From assembly GCA_900752285.1 (NCBI GenBank), contig CAADUW010000139.1, forward strand, positions 1 to 25,153: a stretch of 25,153 nt of DNA, given 5' to 3'. Within the stretch, counting starts at the first letter, position 1. Each line of letters begins with the position of its first letter. The position numbers were made by a program, and so were the translations under genes. The stretch comes from an uncultured Oscillospiraceae bacterium (GTDB lineage: Bacteria; Bacillota; Clostridia; Oscillospirales; Oscillospiraceae). This document shows, piece by piece, positions 15,117 through 23,600 of this stretch. The notes beneath the pieces were generated by a model. The model was not told where the DNA came from. It worked only from the letters and a program-made list of their open reading frames with translations, and searched no databases.

Positions 15117-16436
15117 ATGAACAGCGAAAAAATTCTGGAGTCCAAATTTTTCCAAAAATTAAATAGTTTTTCTGACAAACTGAATCAGAATAAGTTTCTG
15201 AGTGCCTACCAGAGCGCAACCGGCGCCACCATGGGCATCCTGCTGGTAGGTGCGGTGTTCTGTATTATTGCGGTTGTCCTTTCCAATTTCGGCGTAATTC
15301 AGGCAGGCAGCACGGTGTATAACATGATCAACCTGCCCTACAATATGACGATGGGTCTTCTGAGCCTGTTTTTGTCGTTTATCATTGCCTATAACTATGC
15401 AGGAAAATTGAAGCTTTCTCAGCTTAACAACGGACTTGCCGGCCTGATCTGCTTCCTGATCGTGGCAGCACCGGTAACAACCGTACAAACCGCCGAGGGT
15501 GGAAGCTTTACGGGTATGTCAAACGAGAACTTCAGCGCGAGCGGTATGTTTGTGGCAATGCTTGTAGCATGGAGTGTAGTTCAGATCGACCAGTTTTGCA
15601 GAGAAAAGAATGTACGGATCAAAATGCCGGATGTAGTTCCCGCGGCATTGTCTCAGGGTTTCTCCGCTATGTTGCCGCTGCTGTTCTCTGTAATTGGATG
15701 GTACGGGATTTCTCTGATTGTAAATCTTATCAGCGGTGGAGCTCAGACCATTCCGAGCCTCATTATGGCGATTCTTCGTTATCCTCTGGCCGGAATCAAT
15801 TCTTACCCCGGCATCATTGTTCTTGTTCTTGTACAGAGCCTGTTCTGGTTCCTGGGTATTCATGGCGGAGGCGTGGTCAGTACGCTGACGTTCCCCATCC
15901 AAATGGCAGATGTGGCGATGAATGCCGCTTTGATTGCGGAGGGAAAGGCGCCTGTCTTTACTCCGATTATGGCGCTGTATGCTGCAAGCCTGCTGGGCGG
16001 GGGCGGAAATGTTATGTGCCTGAATCTGCTGGGACTTCGTTCCAAGTCGGAGAAAATCAAGGCTGTGACAAAAGCCGGATTGATTCCGTCCCTGTTTTCC
16101 ATTGGGGAACCTGTTATTTTTGGACTTCCGATTATGTATAATCCGATTCTGGGATTGGGATTCTTTGTAGCAAGCGCCGTTCCTACCATCATTGCTTCGA
16201 TTTTGGGGGCGATGGGAGTACTGGCACCCCTGATTACACTGATTTACGCAATCGTTCCGCTGAATCTGTATACATGGGTGTGCTCAGGCTTCGCAATCAG
16301 TTGGCTTGTTTTTATCCTCGCCATGATTCCTGTCGGTATGCTTTGCTACTATCCCTTCTTTAAAATTTATGAGAAACAGTGTGTTGCGGAGGAAAAGGCA
16401 GTGAGAGATGCAGAAGAAAAGGAGAGAAGTGTTTGA
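15117..16436 (+). CDS. PTS cellobiose/beta-glucoside-family IIC permease
   Basis: A 439-residue polytopic membrane protein of the CelB/ChbC type, of usual length, with about ten hydrophobic segments. The sugar-binding motifs are visible: G-I-H249-G-G-G and the conserved S-I-G-E331-P-V-I-F-G-L-P loop. It moves and phosphorylates a beta-linked disaccharide such as cellobiose; the precise sugar cannot be read from sequence. AGAGGAGA precedes the ATG. The C-terminal tail is charged and cytoplasmic, and its TGA overlaps the ATG of the GH1 gene by one base, which suggests translational coupling. Confidence 0.92.
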   Translation: MNSEKILESKFFQKLNSFSDKLNQNKFLSAYQSATGATMGILLVGAVFCIIAVVLSNFGVIQAGSTVYNMINLPYNMTMGLLSLFLSFIIAYNYAGKLKLSQLNNGLAGLICFLIVAAPVTTVQTAEGGSFTGMSNENFSASGMFVAMLVAWSVVQIDQFCREKNVRIKMPDVVPAALSQGFSAMLPLLFSVIGWYGISLIVNLISGGAQTIPSLIMAILRYPLAGINSYPGIIVLVLVQSLFWFLGIHGGGVVSTLTFPIQMADVAMNAALIAEGKAPVFTPIMALYAASLLGGGGNVMCLNLLGLRSKSEKIKAVTKAGLIPSLFSIGEPVIFGLPIMYNPILGLGFFVASAVPTIIASILGAMGVLAPLITLIYAIVPLNLYTWVCSGFAISWLVFILAMIPVGMLCYYPFFKIYEKQCVAEEKAVRDAEEKERSV

Positions 16437-17893
16437 TGTTTCCGGAAAATTTTTATTGGGGTGGCGCTACGGCAGCAAATCAGATTGAGGGTGGATATAA
16501 CGAAGGCGGTCGTTCTCCAATCCTGTTTGACTACGTTACGGCAGGCTCTTATGAAAAGGAACGCACAGTAACCTACACGCTGCCGGGGGATAACAGGAAA
16601 CACTCCGCGCCTCAGCGTACGATGGAATTGCCGGAAAATGCGGAACTCACGGTTTTTCCGGACGAGTATTACCCCAACCACAAGGCGTCGGACTTTTACC
16701 ATCGCTATCGGGAGGACATTCGTCTTCTGGGAGAAATGGGGCTGAAAATGTTCCGCATGTCCATTGCGTGGAGCCGGATCTATCCCACTGCGGACGGCGG
16801 GCCCAATCCTGAGGGAATTGCCTTTTACCGGGACATATTCCGGGAGCTGCGCAAGTATCAGATCGAGCCTCTGGTAACGCTGAGTCATTATGATACGCCT
16901 CTGTATATTGAGAAAAACGGCGGTTGGGAAAACCGGGATACCATTGACCGGTTTGTAACATACTGCGAAACCGTATTCCGGGAGTTCTCGCAGGATGTCA
17001 AATACTGGATTACATTCAATGAAATCAATATGTTGATCCCGTTTAAAACATGGCTGAATGGAAAAAGCTATCCCGTATCCAATTTTATGAAGCTGCACAA
17101 TCAGTTTGTTGCGGCAGCAAAGGTGGTCAAGCTGGGGCATGAGATCAATCCGGATTTCCGGATTGGCTGTATGATTGGTGGAAGCTGCTCCTATCCCTAT
17201 TCCAGCGATCCCAAAGACGCAATTGCCAACATGGAGTTTATGCAGGAGCATGTATTCTATCCGTTGGATGTAATGGTTCGGGGAGCCTACCCGGCCTATG
17301 CAGTCCGCATCTGGCGTGAAACGGACGGTTCGGTAGAAATTACAGATGAAGACCTGAATGTTTTACGGGAAGGAAAAGCGGATTTTATCAGTTTTTCCTA
17401 CTATTGCAGCATGGTAACAACGGCGGACACCAATGTTCCCAACGATGCCATGGGAAACCTGCAACTCGGGCCGAAAAACGGGCATCTGCGCTACTCGGAA
17501 TGGGGCTGGTCCATTGATCCGGACGGACTGCGGTATTTCCTGAACGAGCTCTACGGGCGGTATGAAAAGCCCCTGCTGATTGCCGAGTGCGGTCTTGGTG
17601 CAAGAGATACGCTGGAGGCGGACGGAACGGTGCACGATACTTATCGGATCGATTATCTCCGGGAGCACTTCCGGGCCATCGAACAGGCGCTGGACGACGG
17701 AGTACCGGTTATGGGCATCACCACATGGGGCTGCATTGACCTGATCAGTGGTTCTACCGGCGAAATGAGCAAGCGGTATGGCTATCTCTATGTGGACTGC
17801 GACGATCAGGGAAAAGGCACCTACGACCGTTACAAAAAAGACTCCTACTACTGGTATCAGAAGTGTATCGCCAGTAACGGAGAACAGATGTAA
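16436..17893 (+). CDS. GH1 6-phospho-beta-glucosidase
   Basis: A 485-residue glycoside hydrolase family 1 enzyme of normal length. It starts M-F-P-E-N-F-Y-W-G-G-A-T-A-A-N-Q-I-E-G-G, the usual GH1 N-terminus. The acid/base is Glu196 in T-F-N-E-I-N and the nucleophile is Glu384 in I-A-E-C-G-L-G, where Cys replaces the common Asn after the Glu. Near the end S440-T-G-E-M-S-K446-R-Y448 is the phosphate-recognition pattern that separates 6-phospho-glycosidases from unphosphorylated-sugar GH1. It should split the phosphodisaccharide delivered by the upstream PTS into glucose 6-phosphate and glucose or an aglycone. The ATG overlaps the IIC stop and has AAGGAGAG upstream. Confidence 0.92.
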   Translation: MFPENFYWGGATAANQIEGGYNEGGRSPILFDYVTAGSYEKERTVTYTLPGDNRKHSAPQRTMELPENAELTVFPDEYYPNHKASDFYHRYREDIRLLGEMGLKMFRMSIAWSRIYPTADGGPNPEGIAFYRDIFRELRKYQIEPLVTLSHYDTPLYIEKNGGWENRDTIDRFVTYCETVFREFSQDVKYWITFNEINMLIPFKTWLNGKSYPVSNFMKLHNQFVAAAKVVKLGHEINPDFRIGCMIGGSCSYPYSSDPKDAIANMEFMQEHVFYPLDVMVRGAYPAYAVRIWRETDGSVEITDEDLNVLREGKADFISFSYYCSMVTTADTNVPNDAMGNLQLGPKNGHLRYSEWGWSIDPDGLRYFLNELYGRYEKPLLIAECGLGARDTLEADGTVHDTYRIDYLREHFRAIEQALDDGVPVMGITTWGCIDLISGSTGEMSKRYGYLYVDCDDQGKGTYDRYKKDSYYWYQKCIASNGEQM

Positions 17894-17944
17894 AGGGAAC
17901 TATCATAACAAATTGGCGACAGAGTTTCATTAAAGAAAAAGTAG

Positions 17945-17985
17945 CGGCTCACGCAGATGGCAACATTTGCGTGAGCCGTTGTTTT
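17945..17985 (+). terminator. Rho-independent terminator of the PTS-GH1 operon
   Basis: CGGCTCACGCA (17945-17955) pairs perfectly with TGCGTGAGCCG (17968-17978), followed by TTGTTTT. It ends 15 bases before MITE-like copy C. Confidence 0.88.
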
Positions 17986-17999
17986 ACCTCAAAGAGCGG

Positions 18000-18333
18000 C
18001 AGATTGAATTTTGTCGGCGCGAAGTGCCTCTGGCTCTCCCCTTGGGAGAGCTGTCGCGGCGAACGTCGTGACTGAGAGGGGCGTCCCGATACCGTGTCAT
18101 TCCGAGCCAGTCCGCTTTCCTGGCGTGGGAATCCCCCTGTTGAATGGGACAGGGGAATGATAGCCGCCCATGCATTGCCCGTAAAGCGGTGAGATTTTGG
18201 GTGCGAGTCAGTACGTAGTACCTTTCATCCGGGGGATTCTCACGCCAGTGACATCGGTCACTGGCTCAGAATGACACCGTATCGGGACGGCCCTTTCAGC
18301 CAAGGGGGCTTCGCCCCGCTAAAATTCCGTCTG
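18000..18333. mobile_element. MITE-like fold-back element (copy C)
   Basis: A 334-base non-coding element. Its ends read CAGATTGAATTTTGTCGGCG (18000-18019) and the reverse complement of CAGACGGAATTTTAGCGGGG (18314-18333). Further in, 18083-18111 and 18260-18288 are inverted copies of each other over 29 bases with two differences, and GGCGTGRGAATCCCCC also recurs in both arms, so the whole element could fold back. It includes the perfect hairpin GCCAGTGAC-ATCG-GTCACTGGC (18244-18265). The block 18169-18240 is shared with copy A. It lies between two convergent transcription units and encodes nothing gene-like. Confidence 0.72.
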
Positions 18334-18355
18334 TCGGATAGAGGATAGATATATG

Positions 18356-18400
18356 AAAAAGCACCCTATCGAACTTTTACGAGGTTCGATGGGGTGCTTT
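18356..18400 (-). terminator. Rho-independent terminator of the rnf operon
   Basis: A 17-pair stem (18358-18374 with 18384-18400, one G-T) is followed by a T run when read on the minus strand. It lies just past the rnfB stop codon. Confidence 0.9.
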
Positions 18401-18409
18401 GCGGAGGGG

Positions 18410-19216
18410 TTATGCCCGCAGGGCGGGGGAGGCGGGAACGATGCTGCCGGCGGGGCACTTTTCGGCGCATTTGCCACAGCCGATACACTTTTCCGGGTCA
18501 ATGACCGCCAGATTGTTTTGCAGGCTGACGGCGCCTTCCGGGCACTGTTTGACGCACAGACCGCAGCCCAGACATCCGGCAGAGCATACCTTCTTTACAG
18601 CCGGGCCCCGCTCGTGGCTGGAGCAGCGAACCCCGTTGGCGCTTCCCACGGGAATCAGGCTGATCAGGTTTTTGGGACAGGCCGCCGCGCACAGACCGCA
18701 GCCCAGACACCGCCCGGGCAGAACCACAGCAACGCCGTTCTGAACCTGAATCGCATTGTGGGGGCAGGCGGCCACACAGGAGCCGAAGCCCAGACAGCCG
18801 CTGGAGCAGGCTCTTGCGGGAACACCGGACAGCACGGCGGTCCGGCAGTCCCGGACGCCCACATAGTGGAAGGTCTCCGGGGATTTTTCGCAACTTCCGG
18901 CGCAGTGAACAAAGGCAACCTTTCGAACGGTAGCCTCCGCGTTTACGCCCATGACCTCCGCTATAGCGGCTACCTTGTCGGCAGAGCACACGGGGCAGGA
19001 GTTTACGGGCGTTTTTCCGTCCACAATGGCGGCGGCCATGGCGTCGCATCCGGCGAAGCCGCAGGCTCCGCAGTTGTTGCCGGGGAGCAGGGAACGGATG
19101 GCCTCCACCCGCTCGTCTACCTTTATCGCGAATTTCTTACCGGCTGCTACCAGGGCAAGACCGATGATAAAACCAATCACAGCCACAACGGCTGTGGCAA
19201 TCAAAATTGTCTGCAT
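18410..19216 (-). CDS. rnfB: Rnf complex subunit B (ferredoxin-type)
   Basis: A 268-residue iron-sulfur protein. An N-terminal membrane anchor (residues 1-25) is followed by the RnfB cluster motif N-C-G-A-C-G-F-A-G-C-D and a later C-P-V-C. Four ferredoxin-like cysteine groups come next (C-L-G-F-G-S-C-V-A-A-C-P, two C-L-G-C-G-L-C groups, and C-I-G-C-G-K-C-A-E-K-C-P). It should accept electrons from reduced ferredoxin and pass them into the membrane part of the complex. Multi-cluster RnfB is typical of clostridia. It is the last gene of the operon, 12 bases after rnfA, and is followed by a strong terminator. Confidence 0.95.
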   Translation of the reverse strand: MQTILIATAVVAVIGFIIGLALVAAGKKFAIKVDERVEAIRSLLPGNNCGACGFAGCDAMAAAIVDGKTPVNSCPVCSADKVAAIAEVMGVNAEATVRKVAFVHCAGSCEKSPETFHYVGVRDCRTAVLSGVPARACSSGCLGFGSCVAACPHNAIQVQNGVAVVLPGRCLGCGLCAAACPKNLISLIPVGSANGVRCSSHERGPAVKKVCSAGCLGCGLCVKQCPEGAVSLQNNLAVIDPEKCIGCGKCAEKCPAGSIVPASPALRA

Positions 19217-19228
19217 CGGAATCCTCCC

Positions 19229-19813
19229 TTACAGAATGCCGCTGAAGCCCATAAAGGCAACGGACATTAACGCAGCACTGAGCAGGACCACGGGAGCACC
19301 CCGGAAGGGCTTCGGAATGGCTTCCTCGTCGATCCGGCTTCGGATACCGGCCAGCAGCACGATGGCAATGGTGAAGCCCACGGCAGTGCCGAAGCCGGCG
19401 GTGACGCTCTGGAGAAAGTTCAGTCCGTCCTGTACATTGGTCAGGGCAACGCCCAGCACGGCGCAGTTGGTGGTGATCAGGGGCAGGTAAATACCCAGCG
19501 CGTTATAGACGGCGGGGGAAGACTTCCGGATGAACATTTCCACTACCTGCACCAGCGCGGCAATGACCAGAATGAAAACAATGGTTTTGAGGTATGTCAG
19601 ATCAAGGGGAACCAGTACGTAGGTATACAGCAGGCTGGCAACCGCCGAGGACAGGGTGATAACGAAAATGACCGCCAGTCCCAGACTGAGAGAAGCCTTC
19701 ATCTGCTTGGAAACGCCCAGAAAGGAGCAGATGCCCAGAAACTGGATCAGCACCACGTTGTTGACCAGTGCCGTAGAGATGATAATGAGGATCAGTGAGG
19801 TTTGACTGCTCAT
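19229..19813 (-). CDS. rnfA: Rnf complex subunit A (membrane)
   Basis: A 194-residue membrane protein with about six transmembrane helices, matching the RnfA/NqrE family in length and pattern: V-N-N-V-V-L-I-Q-F-L-G near the N-terminus and N-A-L-G-I-Y-L-P-L-I-T-T-N-C-A in the middle. The central Cys is one of those linked to the intramembrane iron-sulfur site between RnfA and RnfE. Its ATG overlaps the rnfE stop by four bases. Confidence 0.95.
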   Translation of the reverse strand: MSSQTSLILIIISTALVNNVVLIQFLGICSFLGVSKQMKASLSLGLAVIFVITLSSAVASLLYTYVLVPLDLTYLKTIVFILVIAALVQVVEMFIRKSSPAVYNALGIYLPLITTNCAVLGVALTNVQDGLNFLQSVTAGFGTAVGFTIAIVLLAGIRSRIDEEAIPKPFRGAPVVLLSAALMSVAFMGFSGIL

Positions 19814-20496
19814 TTTTTGACCTCCTCTTTCTTTTCCCCGCAGGGGCAGCCGCAGCCGGCACAGTGACCGTCACAGCCGCTTTCCACCAGCTTGCCCGAG
19901 CGGTTCTTTACGTGGCAGGCATTCAGAATGGCAATGAGGAATGCCAGAATCAGGAAGGCACCGGGTGCCTTGACAAAAATCACCATGGGTTTATAGACAC
20001 CGCCGAAGGTGGTATCCAGTCCGAATACCGTTCCGTTGCCCAGAAATTCCCGCAGTACGCCGATAACGAACAGGGAACAGGTAAATCCAAGCCCCATGCC
20101 CAGGCCGTCCATTACGGAAAGCAGCGGGGGATTTTTGGAGGCATAGGCTTCCGCACGGCCCAGAATGATGCAGTTGACCACGATCAGAGGAATGTAGATG
20201 CCCAGCGCCTGATACAGGCCCGGAACAAACGCCTCCATCAGCAGCTCTACCATGGTGACAAGGGAGGCCACGATCACGATGAAGGCAGGCAGCCGCACCT
20301 TGTCCGGGATGATGTTCCGCACAAGAGAAATGACCAGATTCGACATGATGAGCACCACCATGGTGGATACGCCCATGCCGAGGGCGTTGACCGCGGAGGT
20401 GGTAACGGCCAGTGTTGGGCACATGCCCAGCATCAGGACCATGGTGGGGTTCTCTTTGACCACACCGTTATAAATTCGTTCAACCCAGGGCTTCAT
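19810..20496 (-). CDS. rnfE: Rnf complex subunit E (membrane) with Cys-rich tail
   Basis: A 228-residue membrane protein of the RnfE/NqrD family. It has K-E-N-P-T-M-V-L-M-L-G-M-C-P-T-L-A near the start and G-I-Y-I-P-L-I-V-V-N-C-I-I-L-G in the middle, the counterpart of the RnfA motif. I chose the ATG at 20496, which has AGGAAGG eight bases upstream; an in-frame GTG three codons earlier is too close to that site. The stop of the preceding rnfDG gene lies one base before. After the last helix the protein carries C-D-G-H-C-A-G-C-G-C-P-C-G and a lysine/glutamate end, five cysteines that RnfE proteins do not usually need. Confidence 0.93.
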   Translation of the reverse strand: MKPWVERIYNGVVKENPTMVLMLGMCPTLAVTTSAVNALGMGVSTMVVLIMSNLVISLVRNIIPDKVRLPAFIVIVASLVTMVELLMEAFVPGLYQALGIYIPLIVVNCIILGRAEAYASKNPPLLSVMDGLGMGLGFTCSLFVIGVLREFLGNGTVFGLDTTFGGVYKPMVIFVKAPGAFLILAFLIAILNACHVKNRSGKLVESGCDGHCAGCGCPCGEKKEEVKK

Positions 20497-20497
20497 G

Positions 20498-22090
20498 TTA
20501 CGCACCTTCCTTTACATTGGTCCGGAAGAAGTCCAGCGCCGCGTTTACGGCATTGACAACGGCTCTGGAGGAAATGGTTGCACCGGATACGCTGTCAATG
20601 GAACTGCTGCCGCCGTTCAGAGTAAACTGTTCGGTCCGAATCCCGAGGAACTGATCCATAAAGGGTGCTTCTCCGCATTTGCTGCCCATGCCGGGGGTTT
20701 CGTTCAGCTCGGTAAAGGCAAGTCCGGTGACGGTGCCGTCAGCGGAGATACCCAGAGACAGGGTGATGTCGCCCTCCACGCCGTCGCCGCTGGTGACGCT
20801 GACCACATAGCCGACGGTTTCCCCGTCCCGGGTGCCGACGGCAATTTCGTTGATGTAGGCCTTGCCGTAATCCGTGCCGTATACGCCTCCGTTCAGGCTG
20901 TCCACGGCGGCGGTCAGGGCGTCGTCATAGGCAAAGCTTTCCGCCTCGGGGCAGACCTGCCGGTAGGAAGCCAACCGGGCAGCTTCGTTCTGTTTGGCAA
21001 TCGGCTCCTTGGTCACGGCAAACACGCTGCTCAGGCAGATACCTGCGATCAGGGTGATGACGCCGAGGATGATGGCTTCCTTCGGAATTCCCCACTCTCG
21101 CTTTCCGGTCTGTACGCCGGGACGCAGTCCGTAGGGCTTGGGAATGCAGTATTCATCAATGATGGGTACCAGCAGGTTTGCCGTAATGATGGCGTAGCTG
21201 ACGGAGTCCGGGGCGCTTCCGAATACCCGGAAGATGCCGCTGAGGATCCCGATGGTGGTACCGTAGATAACCTGACCGAAGGGATTGGTGGGGCTGGTGA
21301 CGGGATCCGTAGCCATGAACACGGCGCCCATGACGATGCCGCCGCCGCACAGATTCACGCCCAGATACCGGGGGTCAAAGCCATGACCGCTGAAAATCCC
21401 CAGAAACATGGTGAAGGAAATCAGAATGGATGCCGGGATGTAGATGGTAATGCCGCCCGTGACCCACAGGTAGATACCGCCCAGCAGCATTCCGGCAACG
21501 GAACCGCCGATGACATCGTTGGAAAGACCCAGAAACGCATTCAGAATATTCACATCTTCCCCGGCTTCCAGCTGCGCAAGGGGCGTGGCGCTGGAAGCGA
21601 CATCCACAGCCTGTCCCATTGGGCCGACCACGGCGTAGTTCGTCATGACGCTGCCGAAGGAAATCAGCAGGAAGCACCGGGCGGCGAGGGCAGGGTTCAT
21701 GAAGTTTTTGCCAAGCCCGCCGAACAGACACTTTACAATCAGGACGGCGAAGATGCTGCCCATCATGGGCACGTACAGGGGTACGCTGCCGGGCAGGCAC
21801 AGGGCCAGCAGCATACCGGTCACGGCGGCGCTGCCGTCCTTTGCGGTATTGGGCTTATGCGTTGCCAGACAGAACAGCCACTCCGTCACAACGGCGCTGA
21901 ACATACTGACAAAAATAACCAGGAATGCGTAAAATCCGTTAAAATACACACCTACTGCGGCAGCGGGCAGCAGGGAAGCCAGTACCTGCCGCATGGCGCG
22001 GGCCGTGGTCAGGGGACTGCGGATATGGGGGCTGGCGGACAGATTGGGCATTAGGACCGCAGTACGGTTTTCTTCGGTAACGGGACTCAT
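20498..22090 (-). CDS. rnfDG: Fused RnfD-RnfG subunit
   Basis: A 530-residue protein that joins two usually separate subunits in one frame. Residues 1-325 are RnfD: many membrane helices, K-C-L-F-G-G-L-G-K-N-F-M-N-P-A, and the flavin site S-S-A-T169-P-L (usually S-G-A-T). Residues from about 335 to the end are RnfG: one membrane helix, then a periplasmic-type domain with S-G-A-T505-I-S-S, whose Thr carries covalent FMN in this family, and N-E-T-P-G-M-G-S-K. The linker is K-R-E-W-G-I-P-K-E. The gene overlaps the rnfC stop by four bases with GGAGG upstream. In the complex these subunits move electrons between flavins and drive ion pumping. Confidence 0.93.
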   Translation of the reverse strand: MSPVTEENRTAVLMPNLSASPHIRSPLTTARAMRQVLASLLPAAAVGVYFNGFYAFLVIFVSMFSAVVTEWLFCLATHKPNTAKDGSAAVTGMLLALCLPGSVPLYVPMMGSIFAVLIVKCLFGGLGKNFMNPALAARCFLLISFGSVMTNYAVVGPMGQAVDVASSATPLAQLEAGEDVNILNAFLGLSNDVIGGSVAGMLLGGIYLWVTGGITIYIPASILISFTMFLGIFSGHGFDPRYLGVNLCGGGIVMGAVFMATDPVTSPTNPFGQVIYGTTIGILSGIFRVFGSAPDSVSYAIITANLLVPIIDEYCIPKPYGLRPGVQTGKREWGIPKEAIILGVITLIAGICLSSVFAVTKEPIAKQNEAARLASYRQVCPEAESFAYDDALTAAVDSLNGGVYGTDYGKAYINEIAVGTRDGETVGYVVSVTSGDGVEGDITLSLGISADGTVTGLAFTELNETPGMGSKCGEAPFMDQFLGIRTEQFTLNGGSSSIDSVSGATISSRAVVNAVNAALDFFRTNVKEGA

Positions 22091-23433
22091 TTCGCTGCCT
22101 CCTTCCGCTTATTTGCAAGAATTTCCGACTTTGTTCGCTTAAAGGTCTGCATGAGCGGGCGCTTTGCCGGACACACAAAGGTGCAACTGCCGCAGGCAAT
22201 GCAGTCCAGGCCGTACAGCTTCTTTTCGTACCGGACATAGTCGTGTCTGGCGGCTGCGTCCGCCAGCATCTGGGGCACCAGTCCCAGCGGGCAGGCAAGA
22301 CTGCATCTGCCGCAGCGGATGCAGGCGGTTTGCTGCTCCAACGCCTTCTCGGCGCCGTCCTCCCGGAGAACGGTCAGCGCATTGTTGTTTTTACAGATGC
22401 CCGCTTCCAGATTCCGCATGGCAATGCCCATCATGGGGCCGCCGCACAGAAGCTTTTTGGGAGGCTCGCCTTCCGTAAAGCCGCCTGCTGCCTCCAGCGC
22501 CCGGAAGAAAGGCGTGCCGGTCTTGACAATCAGATTGCAGGGCTCTTTTACGCCGTCGCCGGATACGGTAAAGGTCCGTTCGGTTACCGGTTCATTGTAG
22601 CGGACAGCCCGGTAAATGTTGCGGACGGTGCCTACATTTTCCACAATGCACCCCACGTCCGCCGGGAGCATGCCGGGCTTCATGTACCGCCCGGTCAGGG
22701 CGCTGATGATGGAACGCTCGCCGCCCTGCGGGTATTTGGTTTTGACAACCTGCACGCGCACCTTGGGGTTCCCCTCGCAGGCTCTCATAACGGCGGCAAT
22801 TGCCTCGGGTTTGTTTTCCTCAATTACGATGATGCCCTCCGCTCTGGGAAGAAGCCGCAGCATCAGTTCCATGCCGCCTACGATCTCGGAAGCCTTTGTG
22901 CGCATGAGCTGATCGTCACAGCAGATGTAGGGCTCACACTCGGCACCGTTGGCAAGCAGATATTCAATGGCGGCAGGATTTTTGGGCGCCAGCTTCACAT
23001 GGGTAGGAAAGCCCGCACCGCCCGCACCGATAATGCCTGCTTCCCGCACTTTCCGGAGGATTTCTTCCGGGGTCAGAGAAGCAGGATCGGTTTTGACCCC
23101 AATGCCCTCGGCCCTTTCATACAGTTCATCATTTTCAATGACGATACAGGGGACATTGTTTCCGAAAACATCGGGACGATTCTCAAGATTTTTGACCTTA
23201 CCGGAAACGGAGGAATAAATGTTTGCCGAAACAAATCCGTCCGCTTCCGCAATCTTCTGCCCCGCAAGCACCCGGTCGCCCTTGCCGACGATGGCTTTGG
23301 CGGGTTTTCCGATGTGTTGGCTCAGGGGATAAATCAGCTCCGCACCCGGCGGGCAGTCCCGAAAGGGGATATTCCGGGCAAGTTCCTTTCCCTCGGGCGG
23401 GTACACGCCGCCCCGAAACGTAAGTTTTCTCAT
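22087..23433 (-). CDS. rnfC: Rnf complex subunit C (NADH/FMN-binding)
   Basis: A 448-residue peripheral subunit of the ion-pumping ferredoxin:NAD+ oxidoreductase. It begins with the RnfC pattern F-R-G-G-V-Y-P-P-E-G-K. The middle holds the Complex I 51-kDa-like NADH and FMN-binding fold (G-I-I-G-A-G-G-A-G-F-P-T, then N-G-A-E-C-E-P-Y). The C-terminus has two [4Fe-4S] sites: C371-I-R-C374-G-R-C377...C381 and C411-I-A-C414-G-S-C417...C421. It is the first gene of the operon, with GGGAAGG before the ATG. The order C-DG-E-A-B equals the clostridial C-D-G-E-A-B with D and G fused. Confidence 0.95.
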   Translation of the reverse strand: MRKLTFRGGVYPPEGKELARNIPFRDCPPGAELIYPLSQHIGKPAKAIVGKGDRVLAGQKIAEADGFVSANIYSSVSGKVKNLENRPDVFGNNVPCIVIENDELYERAEGIGVKTDPASLTPEEILRKVREAGIIGAGGAGFPTHVKLAPKNPAAIEYLLANGAECEPYICCDDQLMRTKASEIVGGMELMLRLLPRAEGIIVIEENKPEAIAAVMRACEGNPKVRVQVVKTKYPQGGERSIISALTGRYMKPGMLPADVGCIVENVGTVRNIYRAVRYNEPVTERTFTVSGDGVKEPCNLIVKTGTPFFRALEAAGGFTEGEPPKKLLCGGPMMGIAMRNLEAGICKNNNALTVLREDGAEKALEQQTACIRCGRCSLACPLGLVPQMLADAAARHDYVRYEKKLYGLDCIACGSCTFVCPAKRPLMQTFKRTKSEILANKRKEAAK

Positions 23434-23571
23434 AGCCTTCCCTCTCTTTGCGGGAGCCCTGGAATCGGACTCCGGCAGTGTTCGGATATTCCCTCAAAAT
23501 TCACTCAAAAAGTATCGATAAAACAGTAACGGTGGAGCTTTTTCAGAGGAAATTCCCTAAAATACTTCAAT

Positions 23572-23600
23572 ATCATAGTACGTTCTTCTTTTTTTGTCAA
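23572..23600 (-). promoter_or_regulatory. Sigma-A promoter of the rnf operon
   Basis: On the minus strand, perfect TTGACA (23595-23600) and TATGAT (23572-23577) with a 17-base spacer. The 5' untranslated region would be about 130 bases, longer than needed. It contains the palindrome TATCGATA (23513-23520). A second TATCGATA at 23631-23638 lies upstream of the -35. Confidence 0.75.

Noticed and set aside
1913..18333. The spaced repeats as a CRISPR array
   Set aside because: Copies are kilobases apart, hundreds of bases long, and separated by genes; there are no regular short repeats with spacers.
20495..22054. 519-codon open frame on the plus strand opposite rnfDG
   Set aside because: Low-complexity composition (rich in Gly, Gln, His) and exact opposition to a clear Rnf gene mark it as an antisense artefact.
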